Part shown: piece by piece, positions 23,274 to 31,447 of the stretch
Numbering within the stretch: the first letter of the stretch is position 1
Layout of the letters: every line of letters begins with the position of its first letter
Source of the DNA: an uncultured Acetatifactor sp.
GTDB lineage: Bacteria > Bacillota > Clostridia > Lachnospirales > Lachnospiraceae
Assembly (NCBI GenBank): GCA_910585615.1
Contig: CAJUFO010000034.1
Location: forward strand, 1 to 37,345
Length of the DNA stretch: 37,345 nt
Direction of reading: 5' to 3'
Program-made: the position numbers and the translations under genes
The notes under the pieces: model-generated
Told to the model about the DNA's origin: nothing
Seen by the model: only the letters and a program-made list of their open reading frames with translations
Database searches by the model: none

Positions 23274-24356
23274 CTAGGACGCTCCCAGCATTTCCATGAT
23301 ATTGTGGAAATCTTCCCTGGCAAGCCTGAAGCATTCCAATATATCCGGCGCGAACTGGCCGCATTCGCCGTTGGTAATCATCTCGAACGCCTTCTCCTCC
23401 GAGAAGGAACTCTTATACACTCTCGGGCTTACCAGTGCATCATAGACATCCGCTATGGCGACGATCTGCGCGCTGATGGGGATATCGTCTCCGGCCAGGT
23501 GATCCGGATACCCCCTCCCGTCCCACCGCTCATGATGGTGGCGGCAGATTTCATAACAGAAACGGTAGAATTCGCTGGTCCTGTCCTTATAGAATTTCTC
23601 CAGGATGTCGCAGCCGATGGTGGTATGCGTCTTCATGATGTCGAATTCTTCGTTGGTCAGACGGCCCGGCTTCAGCAGGATGGTGTCCGAGATGCCGATC
23701 TTCCCGATGTCATGCATGACGGACGCTCTGGATATCCCGTCCACCGTCACGGGGGTCAGGCCGTACTTGGGAAAATGCTCCATCAGGTGGTTCGCCATGA
23801 TCCGGGTGTAGTACTTGATGCGCTTGGTATGGTCCCCGGTCTCCGCGTTCCGGGACTCCACCACGGTACTCAGGGCATCCACCATGAACTCGTTGGTCTC
23901 CCTGATTTCCTTCTCCTGGGCCCTAATGGCGATCTCCTGCTCCTTTAAGCGCCGCTCCATGTTGCGCTTGTTCTGGTACAGCTCTATGATATTCTTGCTG
24001 CGGCGCCTCACGATATGGGTCAAGAAGGGCTTATGTATCACGTCCGCCACGCCGAAGTCATAGGCCCTGCCCTCACTGTCCTCAATGCTCTCCCCTGTGA
24101 TAAGTATTACAGGGATGGCTTCCAACAGTTTCTTCTCCTGCATATGCTCCAGCACCTTGAAGCCGTCCATGATGGGCATCACCACATCCAACAGGATCAG
24201 TACGATATTTTGATTCTTATCAATCTGCTCCACTGCCTCCAGGCCGTTCCCCGCCTCCAGCAGTTCATACTCGTCCAGGCTGTCCTCGAACATCTGCATG
24301 AGTATGATACGATTTATTTCCTCGTCATCGACAACCAGTATCTGCTGCTTATCCAT
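23274..24356 (-). CDS. Response regulator with intact HD-GYP phosphodiesterase domain
   Basis: A 360-residue protein at the head of the cluster. The receiver has Asp57 (LLDVVMP) and Lys109 (HKPF). A coiled-coil linker rich in Glu/Arg/Lys (about 120-160) connects to a complete HD-GYP domain: His176, His215-Asp216 (MHDIGKIGI), HTTIG, HHHERWDGRGYP and ADVYDAL. It should hydrolyse c-di-GMP (or a related dinucleotide) when phosphorylated. I start at ATG 24356 with GGTGGAGAG upstream; the frame extends to 24392 without a site. The strong promoter at 24396-24424 lies directly upstream. Confidence 0.9.
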   Translation of the reverse strand: MDKQQILVVDDEEINRIILMQMFEDSLDEYELLEAGNGLEAVEQIDKNQNIVLILLDVVMPIMDGFKVLEHMQEKKLLEAIPVILITGESIEDSEGRAYDFGVADVIHKPFLTHIVRRRSKNIIELYQNKRNMERRLKEQEIAIRAQEKEIRETNEFMVDALSTVVESRNAETGDHTKRIKYYTRIMANHLMEHFPKYGLTPVTVDGISRASVMHDIGKIGISDTILLKPGRLTNEEFDIMKTHTTIGCDILEKFYKDRTSEFYRFCYEICRHHHERWDGRGYPDHLAGDDIPISAQIVAIADVYDALVSPRVYKSSFSEEKAFEMITNGECGQFAPDILECFRLAREDFHNIMEMLGAS

Positions 24357-24395
24357 CTCTCCACCATTATTTCTGAATGTATTCGTTACCAAATC

Positions 24396-24424
24396 ATGAT
24401 ACCACTTTCCAAAAAGAATGTCAA
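24396..24424 (-). promoter_or_regulatory. Strong sigma-A-type promoter of the signalling cluster
   Basis: A perfect TTGACA (24419-24424) and TATCAT (24396-24401) are separated by 17 bp on the minus strand. The expected transcription start is about 30 nt before the ATG of the REC-HD-GYP gene. It is the best promoter found for the 11-kb cluster ending at the terminator 13485-13520. Confidence 0.85.
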
Positions 24425-24490
24425 TTCATTAAAGCTTTGCAGCACAAAAAGAAAATGCACAAAATTAAACCCTTCCAAGGCCATATTCTA

Positions 24491-24520
24491 TAGACAAATG
24501 CCCTGTAGCTGTGGTAAATT
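24491..24520 (+). promoter_or_regulatory. Candidate promoter of the PocR-GGDEF gene
   Basis: TAGACA (24491-24496), an 18-bp spacer and TAAATT (24515-24520), 23 bp before the ATG. Both boxes match four of six consensus bases or better. It is divergent from, and 67 bp away from, the cluster promoter. Confidence 0.45.
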
Positions 24521-24543
24521 AGAATTACTAAAAGAGGTGAATT

Positions 24544-26184
24544 ATGGATACATATACATTTCAGGACATATTCGACATGGATTTCCTGCAGAAGCTGATA
24601 GATTCCCTGTCCGTGGCGCTGCAGGTGGGCATCAGCATACGCGGCCCCAGGGGCGAGCGCTTCACCAAGGACAGCGACTACTGCCGCTTCTGCCGGGACG
24701 TGGTGAAGAAGTCCCCTGTGGGCAGGGCCCGGTGCGATCTGTCCGACAGGGCCTTAAGCGCCCACAATGACGAAAAACCATATATCTGCCACTGCCAGTC
24801 CGCCGGGCTCACCGACGCCAGCGTCTCGATTATCGTGGAGGGCCAGCATCTGGCCAGCATTTTGGTAGGGCAGGTGCGCCTGGCGGAGGACGTGCCGGAG
24901 GAGGAGGAATACCGCACCAATGCCCGCATCCTGCAGTTGGACGAGGAGGAATTCCTGGCGCATGTGCGGGCAATCCCCACCATCACCAGGGTGCAGTTCG
25001 AGCATATCCTGGACCTGCTGTCCCTCCTGGCAGGCCAGTTCTCCCAGCTGGGCTGCGGGAACCTGCGGCTCCAGGACGCAATCCGCTCCCTGGAGAGCCA
25101 GCGGCTCCTGCACCAGCAGGAGAAGACCGTTCTGGAGACCCTGGCGGAGAAGGATTCCATGACAGGGCTCTACAACCGCCGGAAGTTCGAGGAGGTGGCG
25201 GACATGTACGCCGGCCAGAAGGGCCGCCAGATCTGCATGGTGTCCGCGGACGCCAATTTCCTGAAGCTGACCAACGATATCTTCGGCCATAAGGCCGGGG
25301 ACCAGCTCCTGATCAACATCGCCAAGATCATGGACAGCCTGGCCAAGAGCGACTGGCTGGTGGCCCGCTGCGGCGGGGATGAGTTCCGGGTCATCCTGCC
25401 GGACACCACCCTGGAGACCGCCCTTGACTACTGCCGCCGGGTGGCCAGGGACTGCGGCAAGGACACCACTCTCTCTTTGCCCCTGTCGGTGGCTTTGGGC
25501 GCGGCGGACTGGGACAGCGAGAAGGAGACCCTCCAGGACTGCTTCTCCAGGGCGGACGTGAAGATGTACCAGAACAAGCAGGCCCTCAAGCATGAACAGC
25601 ATGTCCCCGAGTACATCATGGAGCGGCTCTACGACAGGCAGATTCTCAGCAGAATCGTGGTGGACCATGCCGCGGAGATGGCCCAGGCCTTTTCCCTCTG
25701 TCTGGGCCTTCCCCGGGAGCAGGCCCGGGAGGTGGGCCTGGCCGCCCGGTTCCAGGACATCGGCATGGCGAAGCTCCCGGAATCCTTCTACATCCGCGGG
25801 CAGTCCAGGACGGAGGAGGAGACCCTGCGGATCCGGACCCATGTCACCCAGGGCTACACCATGGCAAGGCAGTTCGAGGAGCTGTACAAGGTGGCGGACG
25901 TGATTCTCCATTCCCACGAGAACTGGGACGGCACCGGCTATCCAAACCAGCTGGTTGCGGAACAGATCCCCCTGGAGGCCCGGATCATCCACATTGTGGG
26001 CGATTACACCTACTGGACCATGCCCACCATTTCAGGGGGAAATTATCCCAGAGACGCTGTCCGGCGGAAAATGGCAGAGCTGGCCGGCAGCATCTACGAT
26101 CCGGAGCTGACAGAGGATTTCTTCCGCTTCCTGGAGGGCTATCGCCCCTCCGAACCGGAGCCGGACGCGGGGGAGCAGGACTGA
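24544..26184 (+). CDS. PocR-GGDEF-HD protein, probable diguanylate cyclase
   Basis: A 546-residue soluble protein. An N-terminal PocR-type ligand domain (about 5-165) has cysteines at CRFC, CDLSD and CHCQSAGLTD. The GGDEF domain (about 195-350) has the signature RCGGDEF (active-site GGDEF at 277-281) and Asp236, so it should make c-di-GMP. No RxxD inhibitory site is present before it. The C-terminal HD-GYP-like domain (about 365-535) keeps His375 and NWDGTGYP but has QDIGM in place of HDIGK, so hydrolysis is doubtful. PocR domains bind small metabolites (family knowledge). AGAGGTG precedes ATG 24544. It is divergent from the signalling cluster, so the two probably act on the same second messenger. 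A strong hairpin follows the stop codon. Confidence 0.88.
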   Translation: MDTYTFQDIFDMDFLQKLIDSLSVALQVGISIRGPRGERFTKDSDYCRFCRDVVKKSPVGRARCDLSDRALSAHNDEKPYICHCQSAGLTDASVSIIVEGQHLASILVGQVRLAEDVPEEEEYRTNARILQLDEEEFLAHVRAIPTITRVQFEHILDLLSLLAGQFSQLGCGNLRLQDAIRSLESQRLLHQQEKTVLETLAEKDSMTGLYNRRKFEEVADMYAGQKGRQICMVSADANFLKLTNDIFGHKAGDQLLINIAKIMDSLAKSDWLVARCGGDEFRVILPDTTLETALDYCRRVARDCGKDTTLSLPLSVALGAADWDSEKETLQDCFSRADVKMYQNKQALKHEQHVPEYIMERLYDRQILSRIVVDHAAEMAQAFSLCLGLPREQAREVGLAARFQDIGMAKLPESFYIRGQSRTEEETLRIRTHVTQGYTMARQFEELYKVADVILHSHENWDGTGYPNQLVAEQIPLEARIIHIVGDYTYWTMPTISGGNYPRDAVRRKMAELAGSIYDPELTEDFFRFLEGYRPSEPEPDAGEQD

Positions 26185-26264
26185 CCCCCGGAGCAGGCCC
26201 CGGAAGCGGGCCGCAGAGCGGAGCCATAAAATGGAACTATAAAATTGAACCCGGAATCGCTAAA

Positions 26265-26297
26265 GGCCCGCAGGCGGATGCATCCGCTCTGCGGGCC
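26265..26297. terminator. Strong hairpin between convergent genes
   Basis: GGCCCGCAG (26265-26273) pairs with CTGCGGGCC (26289-26297), and the interior GCGGATGCATCCGC is itself self-complementary, giving a long GC-rich stem. Short T-runs follow in both directions (CTTTGG on plus, TTTAGCG on minus). Its place between convergent stop codons fits a bidirectional terminator. Confidence 0.7.
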
Positions 26298-26310
26298 TGG
26301 CTTTGGCATG

Positions 26311-27567
26311 TCAGTCGCTTTTGCGCATATCTTTCAGCGCTGTGCCGATTTTAATCGGATTGCCGTACCGCAGTGTACCCATGCGGTAGAGCTTTGCCCC
26401 CAACACGCCGGTGCCTATGATGGACAACACCAGTATCAGGAAGGACACCACGATCTCCCATGCCGCCACGCTGCCCATGGCCACCCGGGCGAACATGGTG
26501 CTGTAGGAGCTGATCGGCAGGAAGGACAGCACCTTGATCACTGTCCCGTCCACATTCATCAGCTGGAACAGGGAGAAGAAGTACACGCCCATCACCACCA
26601 CCATCAGGCCGGAGACGCTCTTGCTGATGTCCTCGGTCTTGCTCACCAGGGCTCCCATGGCCCCGTAGAGGAAGGCGTAGAACAGATAGCCCCCCAGGCC
26701 GAAGAAGGCGAAGGCCAGCAGCACGTCCCCGGGGATGTGCAGGAACATATCCAGCATGCCGCCCCACTGCTCCCTGTTGATCTGGTAGGACAGGAGCACC
26801 GCCCCCAGGATCACGCCCATCTGGAACACGCCGCCGATGGCCCCGGCAATCACCTTGCCGAAGAGCAGGCTGTTGGGGGAGGTGCTGGTGACGAGCACCT
26901 CGATGGCCCGGTTGCTCTTCTCATTGGTGACGGACACCGCAATCATCTGGCCGTAGTACACAATCAGCATGAACACGATGATGACGAGCACGTAGCAGTA
27001 CCAATAGTTGCTGCCGGAGTCCTTGTTCAGAATCTGCTCCGTGACCGTGATCGGCACATCGTACATGGCCGTAATCTCCCCCAGATCCCAGCCCTTCTCC
27101 TGGCTGTAGCTCATCCGGTAGAAGAGCTTCATGGCCTGGTCGAAGACAGCGGTGTTCCTGTCCGTCATGGCCTTGTTGTAGACATAGTATTCATACTGGG
27201 TGGCCCCGGTGACCACGAATCCGGCCTCAGCCTCCTGGGCCTCCACCGCGGCCCTCAGGGCATCCGCGTCCTCAGCCTCCTGCCAGAGCACTCCCGGGAA
27301 CATTCCCCCAAGCGCCTCCTCCTGCAGGACGCCCGCCTGGTCCACGTACAGGTACAGGGATTCCTCCCCCTCCCCGCCGTCACCCTCTGTCTCCTCCCCG
27401 CTGCCGTCGGTCACCTGCACGCCGGTGAAGCCGGACATGTCCACGAACCTGGGCAGGAACAGGGCCGCCACCCCCAGGACGGCCAGGACTACGGTGAGCC
27501 CCATGAACACCTTATTGGTAAAATATTCCTTCAATTCATATTTCAGTACGATTGCGAATCTTTTCAT
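26311..27567 (-). CDS. ABC-2 type permease, NatB-like
   Basis: A 418-residue membrane subunit. TM1 (about 20-40) is followed by an extracellular domain of roughly 150 residues that starts with an acidic low-complexity patch (EETEGDGGEGEE), then about five further helices from residue 195. The text SVTNEKSNRAIEVLVTSTSP is the NatB/YhaP-type signature of ABC-2 exporters (family knowledge; the founding member exports Na+). The start ATG 27567 overlaps the ATPase gene's stop by 4 bp (ATGA), so the two are translated together. The substrate is unknown; drugs, peptides or Na+ are all possible. Regulation is probably through PadR upstream in the same transcript. Confidence 0.85.
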   Translation of the reverse strand: MKRFAIVLKYELKEYFTNKVFMGLTVVLAVLGVAALFLPRFVDMSGFTGVQVTDGSGEETEGDGGEGEESLYLYVDQAGVLQEEALGGMFPGVLWQEAEDADALRAAVEAQEAEAGFVVTGATQYEYYVYNKAMTDRNTAVFDQAMKLFYRMSYSQEKGWDLGEITAMYDVPITVTEQILNKDSGSNYWYCYVLVIIVFMLIVYYGQMIAVSVTNEKSNRAIEVLVTSTSPNSLLFGKVIAGAIGGVFQMGVILGAVLLSYQINREQWGGMLDMFLHIPGDVLLAFAFFGLGGYLFYAFLYGAMGALVSKTEDISKSVSGLMVVVMGVYFFSLFQLMNVDGTVIKVLSFLPISSYSTMFARVAMGSVAAWEIVVSFLILVLSIIGTGVLGAKLYRMGTLRYGNPIKIGTALKDMRKSD

Positions 27568-28484
27568 TCATCTTCACCCACCTTTACTACAAATATATCG
27601 TTCAGCGACGGCTCATAGATGCCGAACCGCTCCACTTCCACGTCGGAAGCCGCCAGCGCCGCCATGACGCCCCGCCTGTCCGCGCCCTCTTTCAGCTCCA
27701 GAATCAGGAATTCCTTCTTCCTGCCGGAGAGGCTCACCAAATCCGGCCATTTCTGCTCCACCTTCCGGGCCAGCTCTTCCACGGACAGATTCTCCGACGC
27801 CAGCATCAGGCGGTTCTTTCCGTACTCCCGCTTAATGTCCCGCAGCCTGCCGGCCAGCACCACCTCGCCCTGGTTGATGATGGCGATCTCGTCGCAGAAC
27901 TCCTCCACATAGCTCATCTGGTGGCTGGAGAATATCACGATCCTATTCTCCGCTATGAGCTCGTTGACCACGTCCTTCAGAATCTGGGAGTTCACCGGGT
28001 CCAGGCCGCTGAAGGGCTCATCCAGAATCACGATCTCCGGGTCGCTCACCAGCGTGGCTGCCAGCTGCACCTTCTGCTGGTTGCCCTTGGACAGAGTCTC
28101 CAGCTTCCTGGTCTCATACTCGGAAACCTCCAGCCTGGCGAGCCATTTCTTGGCGCTCTCTCTGGCCTCTCTGGGGTTCATTCCCCGCAGGCAGGCCAGG
28201 TATATCATCTGGTCGATGACTGTCCTCTTCGGGTACAGCCCCCGCTCCTCCGGCAGATAGCCTATCCTGTGCTTGGCGGGCACGAACTTTCTGCCGTCCA
28301 GCAGGATTTCCCCGCTGTTCGCATGGAACACGTCCATGAGGATGCGGATCGTGGTGGTCTTACCCGCGCCGTTCCTGCCCAGCAATCCCAACGCCTTACC
28401 GCTCTCCACATGGAAGTCTACGCCATGGAGCACTTCCTTGTCCCCAAAGCTCTTGCGGATGCCTTTCACTTCTAATCTCATCAT
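27564..28484 (-). CDS. ABC transporter ATPase, NatA-like
   Basis: A 306-residue ATP-binding subunit. Walker A is GRNGAGKTT (36-44), the Q-loop region is GYLPEERG, the signature is LSKGNQQ (131-137), Walker B is IVILDEP (151-157) and the switch is SSHQM; a C-terminal extension of about 80 residues is typical of NatA/CcmA-like exporters. All ATPase residues are intact. The start has two consecutive ATG codons and no good Shine-Dalgarno. A GCGCGC-TGCG-GCGCGC hairpin (28496-28511) sits 12 nt upstream, which may limit translation. It follows the PadR gene by 174 bp, a stretch with nothing else recognisable. Confidence 0.9.
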   Translation of the reverse strand: MMRLEVKGIRKSFGDKEVLHGVDFHVESGKALGLLGRNGAGKTTTIRILMDVFHANSGEILLDGRKFVPAKHRIGYLPEERGLYPKRTVIDQMIYLACLRGMNPREARESAKKWLARLEVSEYETRKLETLSKGNQQKVQLAATLVSDPEIVILDEPFSGLDPVNSQILKDVVNELIAENRIVIFSSHQMSYVEEFCDEIAIINQGEVVLAGRLRDIKREYGKNRLMLASENLSVEELARKVEQKWPDLVSLSGRKKEFLILELKEGADRRGVMAALAASDVEVERFGIYEPSLNDIFVVKVGEDE

Positions 28485-28658
28485 GACACCAATCTGCGCG
28501 CTGCGGCGCGCGCTCCCAATCTACAGGCCGGATACGCTTTTTTATCCAGCCCTCCTTCACGCTTCCCGGCGCGGCACGCCTCCTGAGCGCATCGCGCCTC
28601 CCGGGCATATCGCCCTTTCCGGGGCCGTGCTGCGGGGAAGGTTTTTGCAACAGTCTCC

Positions 28659-28994
28659 TCAATCCACCGTTTGTGCCCCCCCTGACAGGATTTTCAGCCC
28701 GTCGGACAGCTGCTGTCCCAGGCGCTTTGTCTCCTCTCCCAGCAGCTCCATGCCCACGGGCGTCAGGAGATAGGATTTCTTCCCGTCCTCCTGCAGCACC
28801 TGGATGATGCCGTCGGAGGCAAGCCGCCCCACCATGGTATAGAGGGTGCCCGTGCCCAGCAGCAGCCTGTCCTGGGTCAGCCGCCCCACGAACTGCATGA
28901 TGGCATAGCCGTGCCGGGGCGTGGTCACTGCCAGCAGGGTGTAGTAGGTGGTCTCGGTCATGGGTATGTACTTTTTCCGTAAAGCCTCATCCAA
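28659..28994 (-). CDS. PadR-family transcriptional regulator
   Basis: A 111-residue winged-helix repressor of the small PadR-s2 type. The N-terminal DNA-binding part is recognisable from TYYTLLAVTTPRHGYAIMQ and GTGTLYTMVGRLASDG (recognition helix and wing), followed by a short C-terminal helix for dimerisation. AGGAGG lies 11 nt before ATG 28994. PadR proteins usually repress adjacent transporters and release DNA on binding the transporter's substrate (family knowledge). Here the palindrome at 29042-29058 and the NatAB-like genes downstream fit that model exactly. Confidence 0.92.
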   Translation of the reverse strand: MDEALRKKYIPMTETTYYTLLAVTTPRHGYAIMQFVGRLTQDRLLLGTGTLYTMVGRLASDGIIQVLQEDGKKSYLLTPVGMELLGEETKRLGQQLSDGLKILSGGAQTVD

Positions 28995-29041
28995 CGATAT
29001 CCCTCCTGACGTAAGATTTCGAAAGTATGTCTACCATCAAC

Positions 29042-29058
29042 ATGTCGAGTCTCGACAT
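29042..29058. promoter_or_regulatory. PadR operator
   Basis: ATGTCGAG-T-CTCGACAT is a perfect 8-bp-arm palindrome of the ATGT-N9-ACAT form used by PadR proteins. It lies about 15 bp downstream of the -10 box and 48 bp before the padR start codon, so bound repressor would overlap the early transcribed region. Confidence 0.8.
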
Positions 29059-29073
29059 ATCGATGATAGATAT

Positions 29074-29102
29074 AAAATAGCACATTTGCGGTGCGCTGTC
29101 AA
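29074..29102 (-). promoter_or_regulatory. Promoter of the padR-ABC operon
   Basis: A perfect TTGACA (29097-29102) and TATTTT (29074-29079) are separated by 17 bp on the minus strand, just upstream of the PadR palindrome. Confidence 0.7.
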
Positions 29103-29138
29103 CCATGAATTTCATGCCGCCGCAATGCCGCCCCGATT

Positions 29139-29160
29139 CTGTTGTAATCCTGTTGTAATC
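29139..29160. repeat. Tandem 11-bp repeat upstream of padR promoter
   Basis: CTGTTGTAATC occurs twice head to tail (29139-29149 and 29150-29160), about 37 bp upstream of the padR -35 box. The one-helical-turn spacing would suit a second DNA-binding regulator, but this is speculative. Confidence 0.45.
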
Positions 29161-29204
29161 ACGCCCCAATCCCATATCCGCCATGCCGGAAATTTTCTGC
29201 GCCG

Positions 29205-29243
29205 AAAAAGGCCCGCCAGGCAATTTCACTTACCTGACAGGCC
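29205..29243 (-). terminator. Intrinsic terminator of the ABC exporter operon
   Basis: A 14-bp stem (GGCCTGTCAGGTAA with TTGCCTGGCGGGCC, four G-U pairs) around a 6-nt loop is followed by TTTTT on the minus strand. It is the first terminator after the exporter genes that end at 29549. Confidence 0.85.
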
Positions 29244-29268
29244 CCTCTCCCCTCGCCGGGATTCCACC

Positions 29269-29400
29269 TTATGCTTCTTCATATCCTCTCGGAATCTCTT
29301 TCCGGAGCTCCTTTAAGCGATTCCCCCGCTTTTCCAGGTGCCTTGCTGCCCCAATGCCTGATTCTGCTTTCTGAAATTCCGAGAGTCTGTTCTTCCGCAT
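29269..29400 (-). CDS. Possible 43-aa small protein, unknown
   Basis: A 43-codon frame begins MRKNRLSEFQKAESG and ends EIPRGYEEA. It is strongly basic and helical in composition and stops 25 bp before the terminator, at the end of the exporter operon. The upstream GGGGCGGT is a poor ribosome site. It might be a small gene, a gene remnant or chance. The rest of the 446-bp stretch 29103-29548 holds the padR promoter, a tandem repeat and the terminator; no other gene is convincing. Confidence 0.25.
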   Translation of the reverse strand: MRKNRLSEFQKAESGIGAARHLEKRGNRLKELRKEIPRGYEEA

Positions 29401-29548
29401 ACCGCCCCAGCCCGCACTGGCAATCTGTCTGCGGCAGTCTCAATCAGGCGCGCCACGGCCTGAAAAGAATCGGCAGTTCGCACACCCTTGACGGCCTGGA
29501 ACTGCGAAGCAACGAACCGCTGCAGCCCCAGCGCAAAGACGCCCACTC

Positions 29549-31447
29549 TTAACGGTCATAGAACTGCGCCTGCGCCGCGTACAGCCTGGCGTACTCCCCG
29601 TTCTTCGCAAGCAGCTCCTCATGGGAGCCGTCCTCCACGATCCGGCCCTCCCGGAATACTACGATTCTGTCAGCAAGAGACGCGATGCTGATCCGGTGGG
29701 TGACCATGATCACCGTCCGCCCTTCGGTCATGACCATATATTTCCGGAACACCTCGGCCTCGGCCACCGGATCCAGATTGCTGGTGGGCTCGTCCAGCAC
29801 GATGAAGTCCCTATTCCGGTAATAGGCCCTGGCGATGGCAAGCTTCTGCCACTGGCCCCCGGAGAGGTCCGTGCCTCCCACGTCCTTTCCCAAGTCGGCG
29901 TCCCTGTCCACATCCCCAAGCCCCGCAAAGTCCAGGGCTCTGTCGATTTCCTCCTCCCTGCGCCCCCTGTCCACATCCCCCAGGAACACATTGTCCCCAA
30001 CGGTGAAGGTGTGGAACCGGGCGGGCTCCTGGAACACGCAGGACAGGGAGGCGTACCGCCTGGCAGCGCCCATGTCCCCCGCGCTCCTGCCATTGATAAG
30101 CAGCTCCCCCGCCGAGGGTTCCAGCATCCCTGTGAGGAGCTTCACGAAGGTGGTCTTCCCCGCGCCGTTCTCCCCCACGAAAGCCACCTTCTCCCCCCTG
30201 CGGATGGTGAAGCTGACGTCCCTGATCCGATAGGCGTCCGTCAGGGGATAGCGGTAGGTCATGTTCCTGGCCTCCAGGCTCTTTATCTCCACAGGGGCCT
30301 TCTCCCCCTCCCCCATCTCCTGTTCTGCCAGGTCGATCAGCTCAAAGAACTGGGAGGCCTCGTTCTTCTTGGAGAGGAAGGAGGCGATGGAGGCGAAGAG
30401 CTGGGATGTGCTCCCCATGAGGGTGCCGATCAGGGCCAGCACCGCCCCCAGAGCGCCAACGGAGAGCTTCCCCTGTGCCATCAGCAGGATGGCGAAGATG
30501 TTCGCCCCGGCGGCAGCCAGATTGGCCACCAGCCCGCTGGCCAGCCCCAGGAAGAACACATTCCGTTGGTTGCGCTTCTCTTTCACCACATACTCGTCCG
30601 TCAGGACCTTCCACTTGCCGTAGAAAAAGTCGAACAGGTTGAAGGCCTTCACCTCCTTGGCGGAGGTTCCCAGCATCAGCTTCTGATAATACCCGGCCTC
30701 CCGCAGGACCTTCCCGTTGTCCCGGGAGAATCTGAAGGTCAGCCTGTTGCCGACGTAGGTGGTGTACAGGGTGGGGACCGGGGCAATCAGCACCAGCAGG
30801 CACAAAAGCGGATGGAACAGGTACAGGGAGACCGCCACCATGGCCACGGACACCGCCTTGGCGATGATCACATAGCCCTCGATGACCACGCCCCGCTGCA
30901 GAGAGCTCCACTCCCCGCCCATGGCCTGAAAGCAGCGGTCTATCATGTCGTTGATCTTCGGCACCTCCATATAGTCCGGGCAGAGCCTGGATATCTTCTC
31001 GAACAGCCTGGCCTGGAACTTCTCCTGGAGCCTGTGGTCCTGGACCTTGCTGAGCCGCTCGATGTCCTCCCCGCCGTAGAGATAGCGGTTAGCCATGTCC
31101 CCCAGGAACCGCAGGAGCCAGTACAGCACCGCCAGCCCCACCAGAGACGCAAGCTGGACTGCGGCCGGATCCGGGCTCTCCGCGTACAGGTTCGCATTGT
31201 CCAGATATTTTCCCCATAGGAAGGCGACGACAGGCTGGAGGATGCTCAGGAACACCGCAATCCCCAGAAAGATGCCGCACATCAGCTTCGCCGAGGAGAA
31301 CACATAGACAAAGAGCCTGGTGAGATAGGAGAGCCTGCGGGGATTCTCCCTCAGGATGTCCCGTTCAAAGACAGCAGTGTAGTCATCATGTCGGATTTCA
31401 TATGCCGGGCCTGCCTGGGCCTCCCGTGCCTCATTCTTCTTCGCCAT
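29549..31447 (-). CDS. ABC exporter half-transporter (TMD-NBD), 632 aa
   Basis: An exporter subunit with an extended hydrophilic N-terminus (about 45 residues), a six-helix membrane domain (to about 360) and a nucleotide-binding domain. Walker A is GENGAGKTT (425-433), the signature is LSGGQWQK, Walker B is FIVLDEP, the D-loop is SNLD and the switch is VTHRIS, all intact. I start at ATG 31447 with GAGGAGGGG upstream, although the frame stays open to 31531. The start overlaps the preceding gene's end by 17 bp, so the two subunits are translationally coupled and probably heterodimerise. The signature Gln-Trp (SGGQWQ) is shared by both, suggesting a common ancestor. The substrate is unknown. Confidence 0.88.
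   Translation of the reverse strand: MAKKNEAREAQAGPAYEIRHDDYTAVFERDILRENPRRLSYLTRLFVYVFSSAKLMCGIFLGIAVFLSILQPVVAFLWGKYLDNANLYAESPDPAAVQLASLVGLAVLYWLLRFLGDMANRYLYGGEDIERLSKVQDHRLQEKFQARLFEKISRLCPDYMEVPKINDMIDRCFQAMGGEWSSLQRGVVIEGYVIIAKAVSVAMVAVSLYLFHPLLCLLVLIAPVPTLYTTYVGNRLTFRFSRDNGKVLREAGYYQKLMLGTSAKEVKAFNLFDFFYGKWKVLTDEYVVKEKRNQRNVFFLGLASGLVANLAAAGANIFAILLMAQGKLSVGALGAVLALIGTLMGSTSQLFASIASFLSKKNEASQFFELIDLAEQEMGEGEKAPVEIKSLEARNMTYRYPLTDAYRIRDVSFTIRRGEKVAFVGENGAGKTTFVKLLTGMLEPSAGELLINGRSAGDMGAARRYASLSCVFQEPARFHTFTVGDNVFLGDVDRGRREEEIDRALDFAGLGDVDRDADLGKDVGGTDLSGGQWQKLAIARAYYRNRDFIVLDEPTSNLDPVAEAEVFRKYMVMTEGRTVIMVTHRISIASLADRIVVFREGRIVEDGSHEELLAKNGEYARLYAAQAQFYDR

Noticed and set aside
23072..23323. 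83-codon hydrophobic minus-strand frame with a toxin-like look
   Set aside because: It overlaps the ends of both flanking genes and consists mostly of the palindromic repeat read as protein.
29621..31219. Plus-strand frame of about 530 codons opposite the ABC exporter gene
   Set aside because: It is an antisense shadow rich in His, Gln, Gly and Pro with no recognisable domain.
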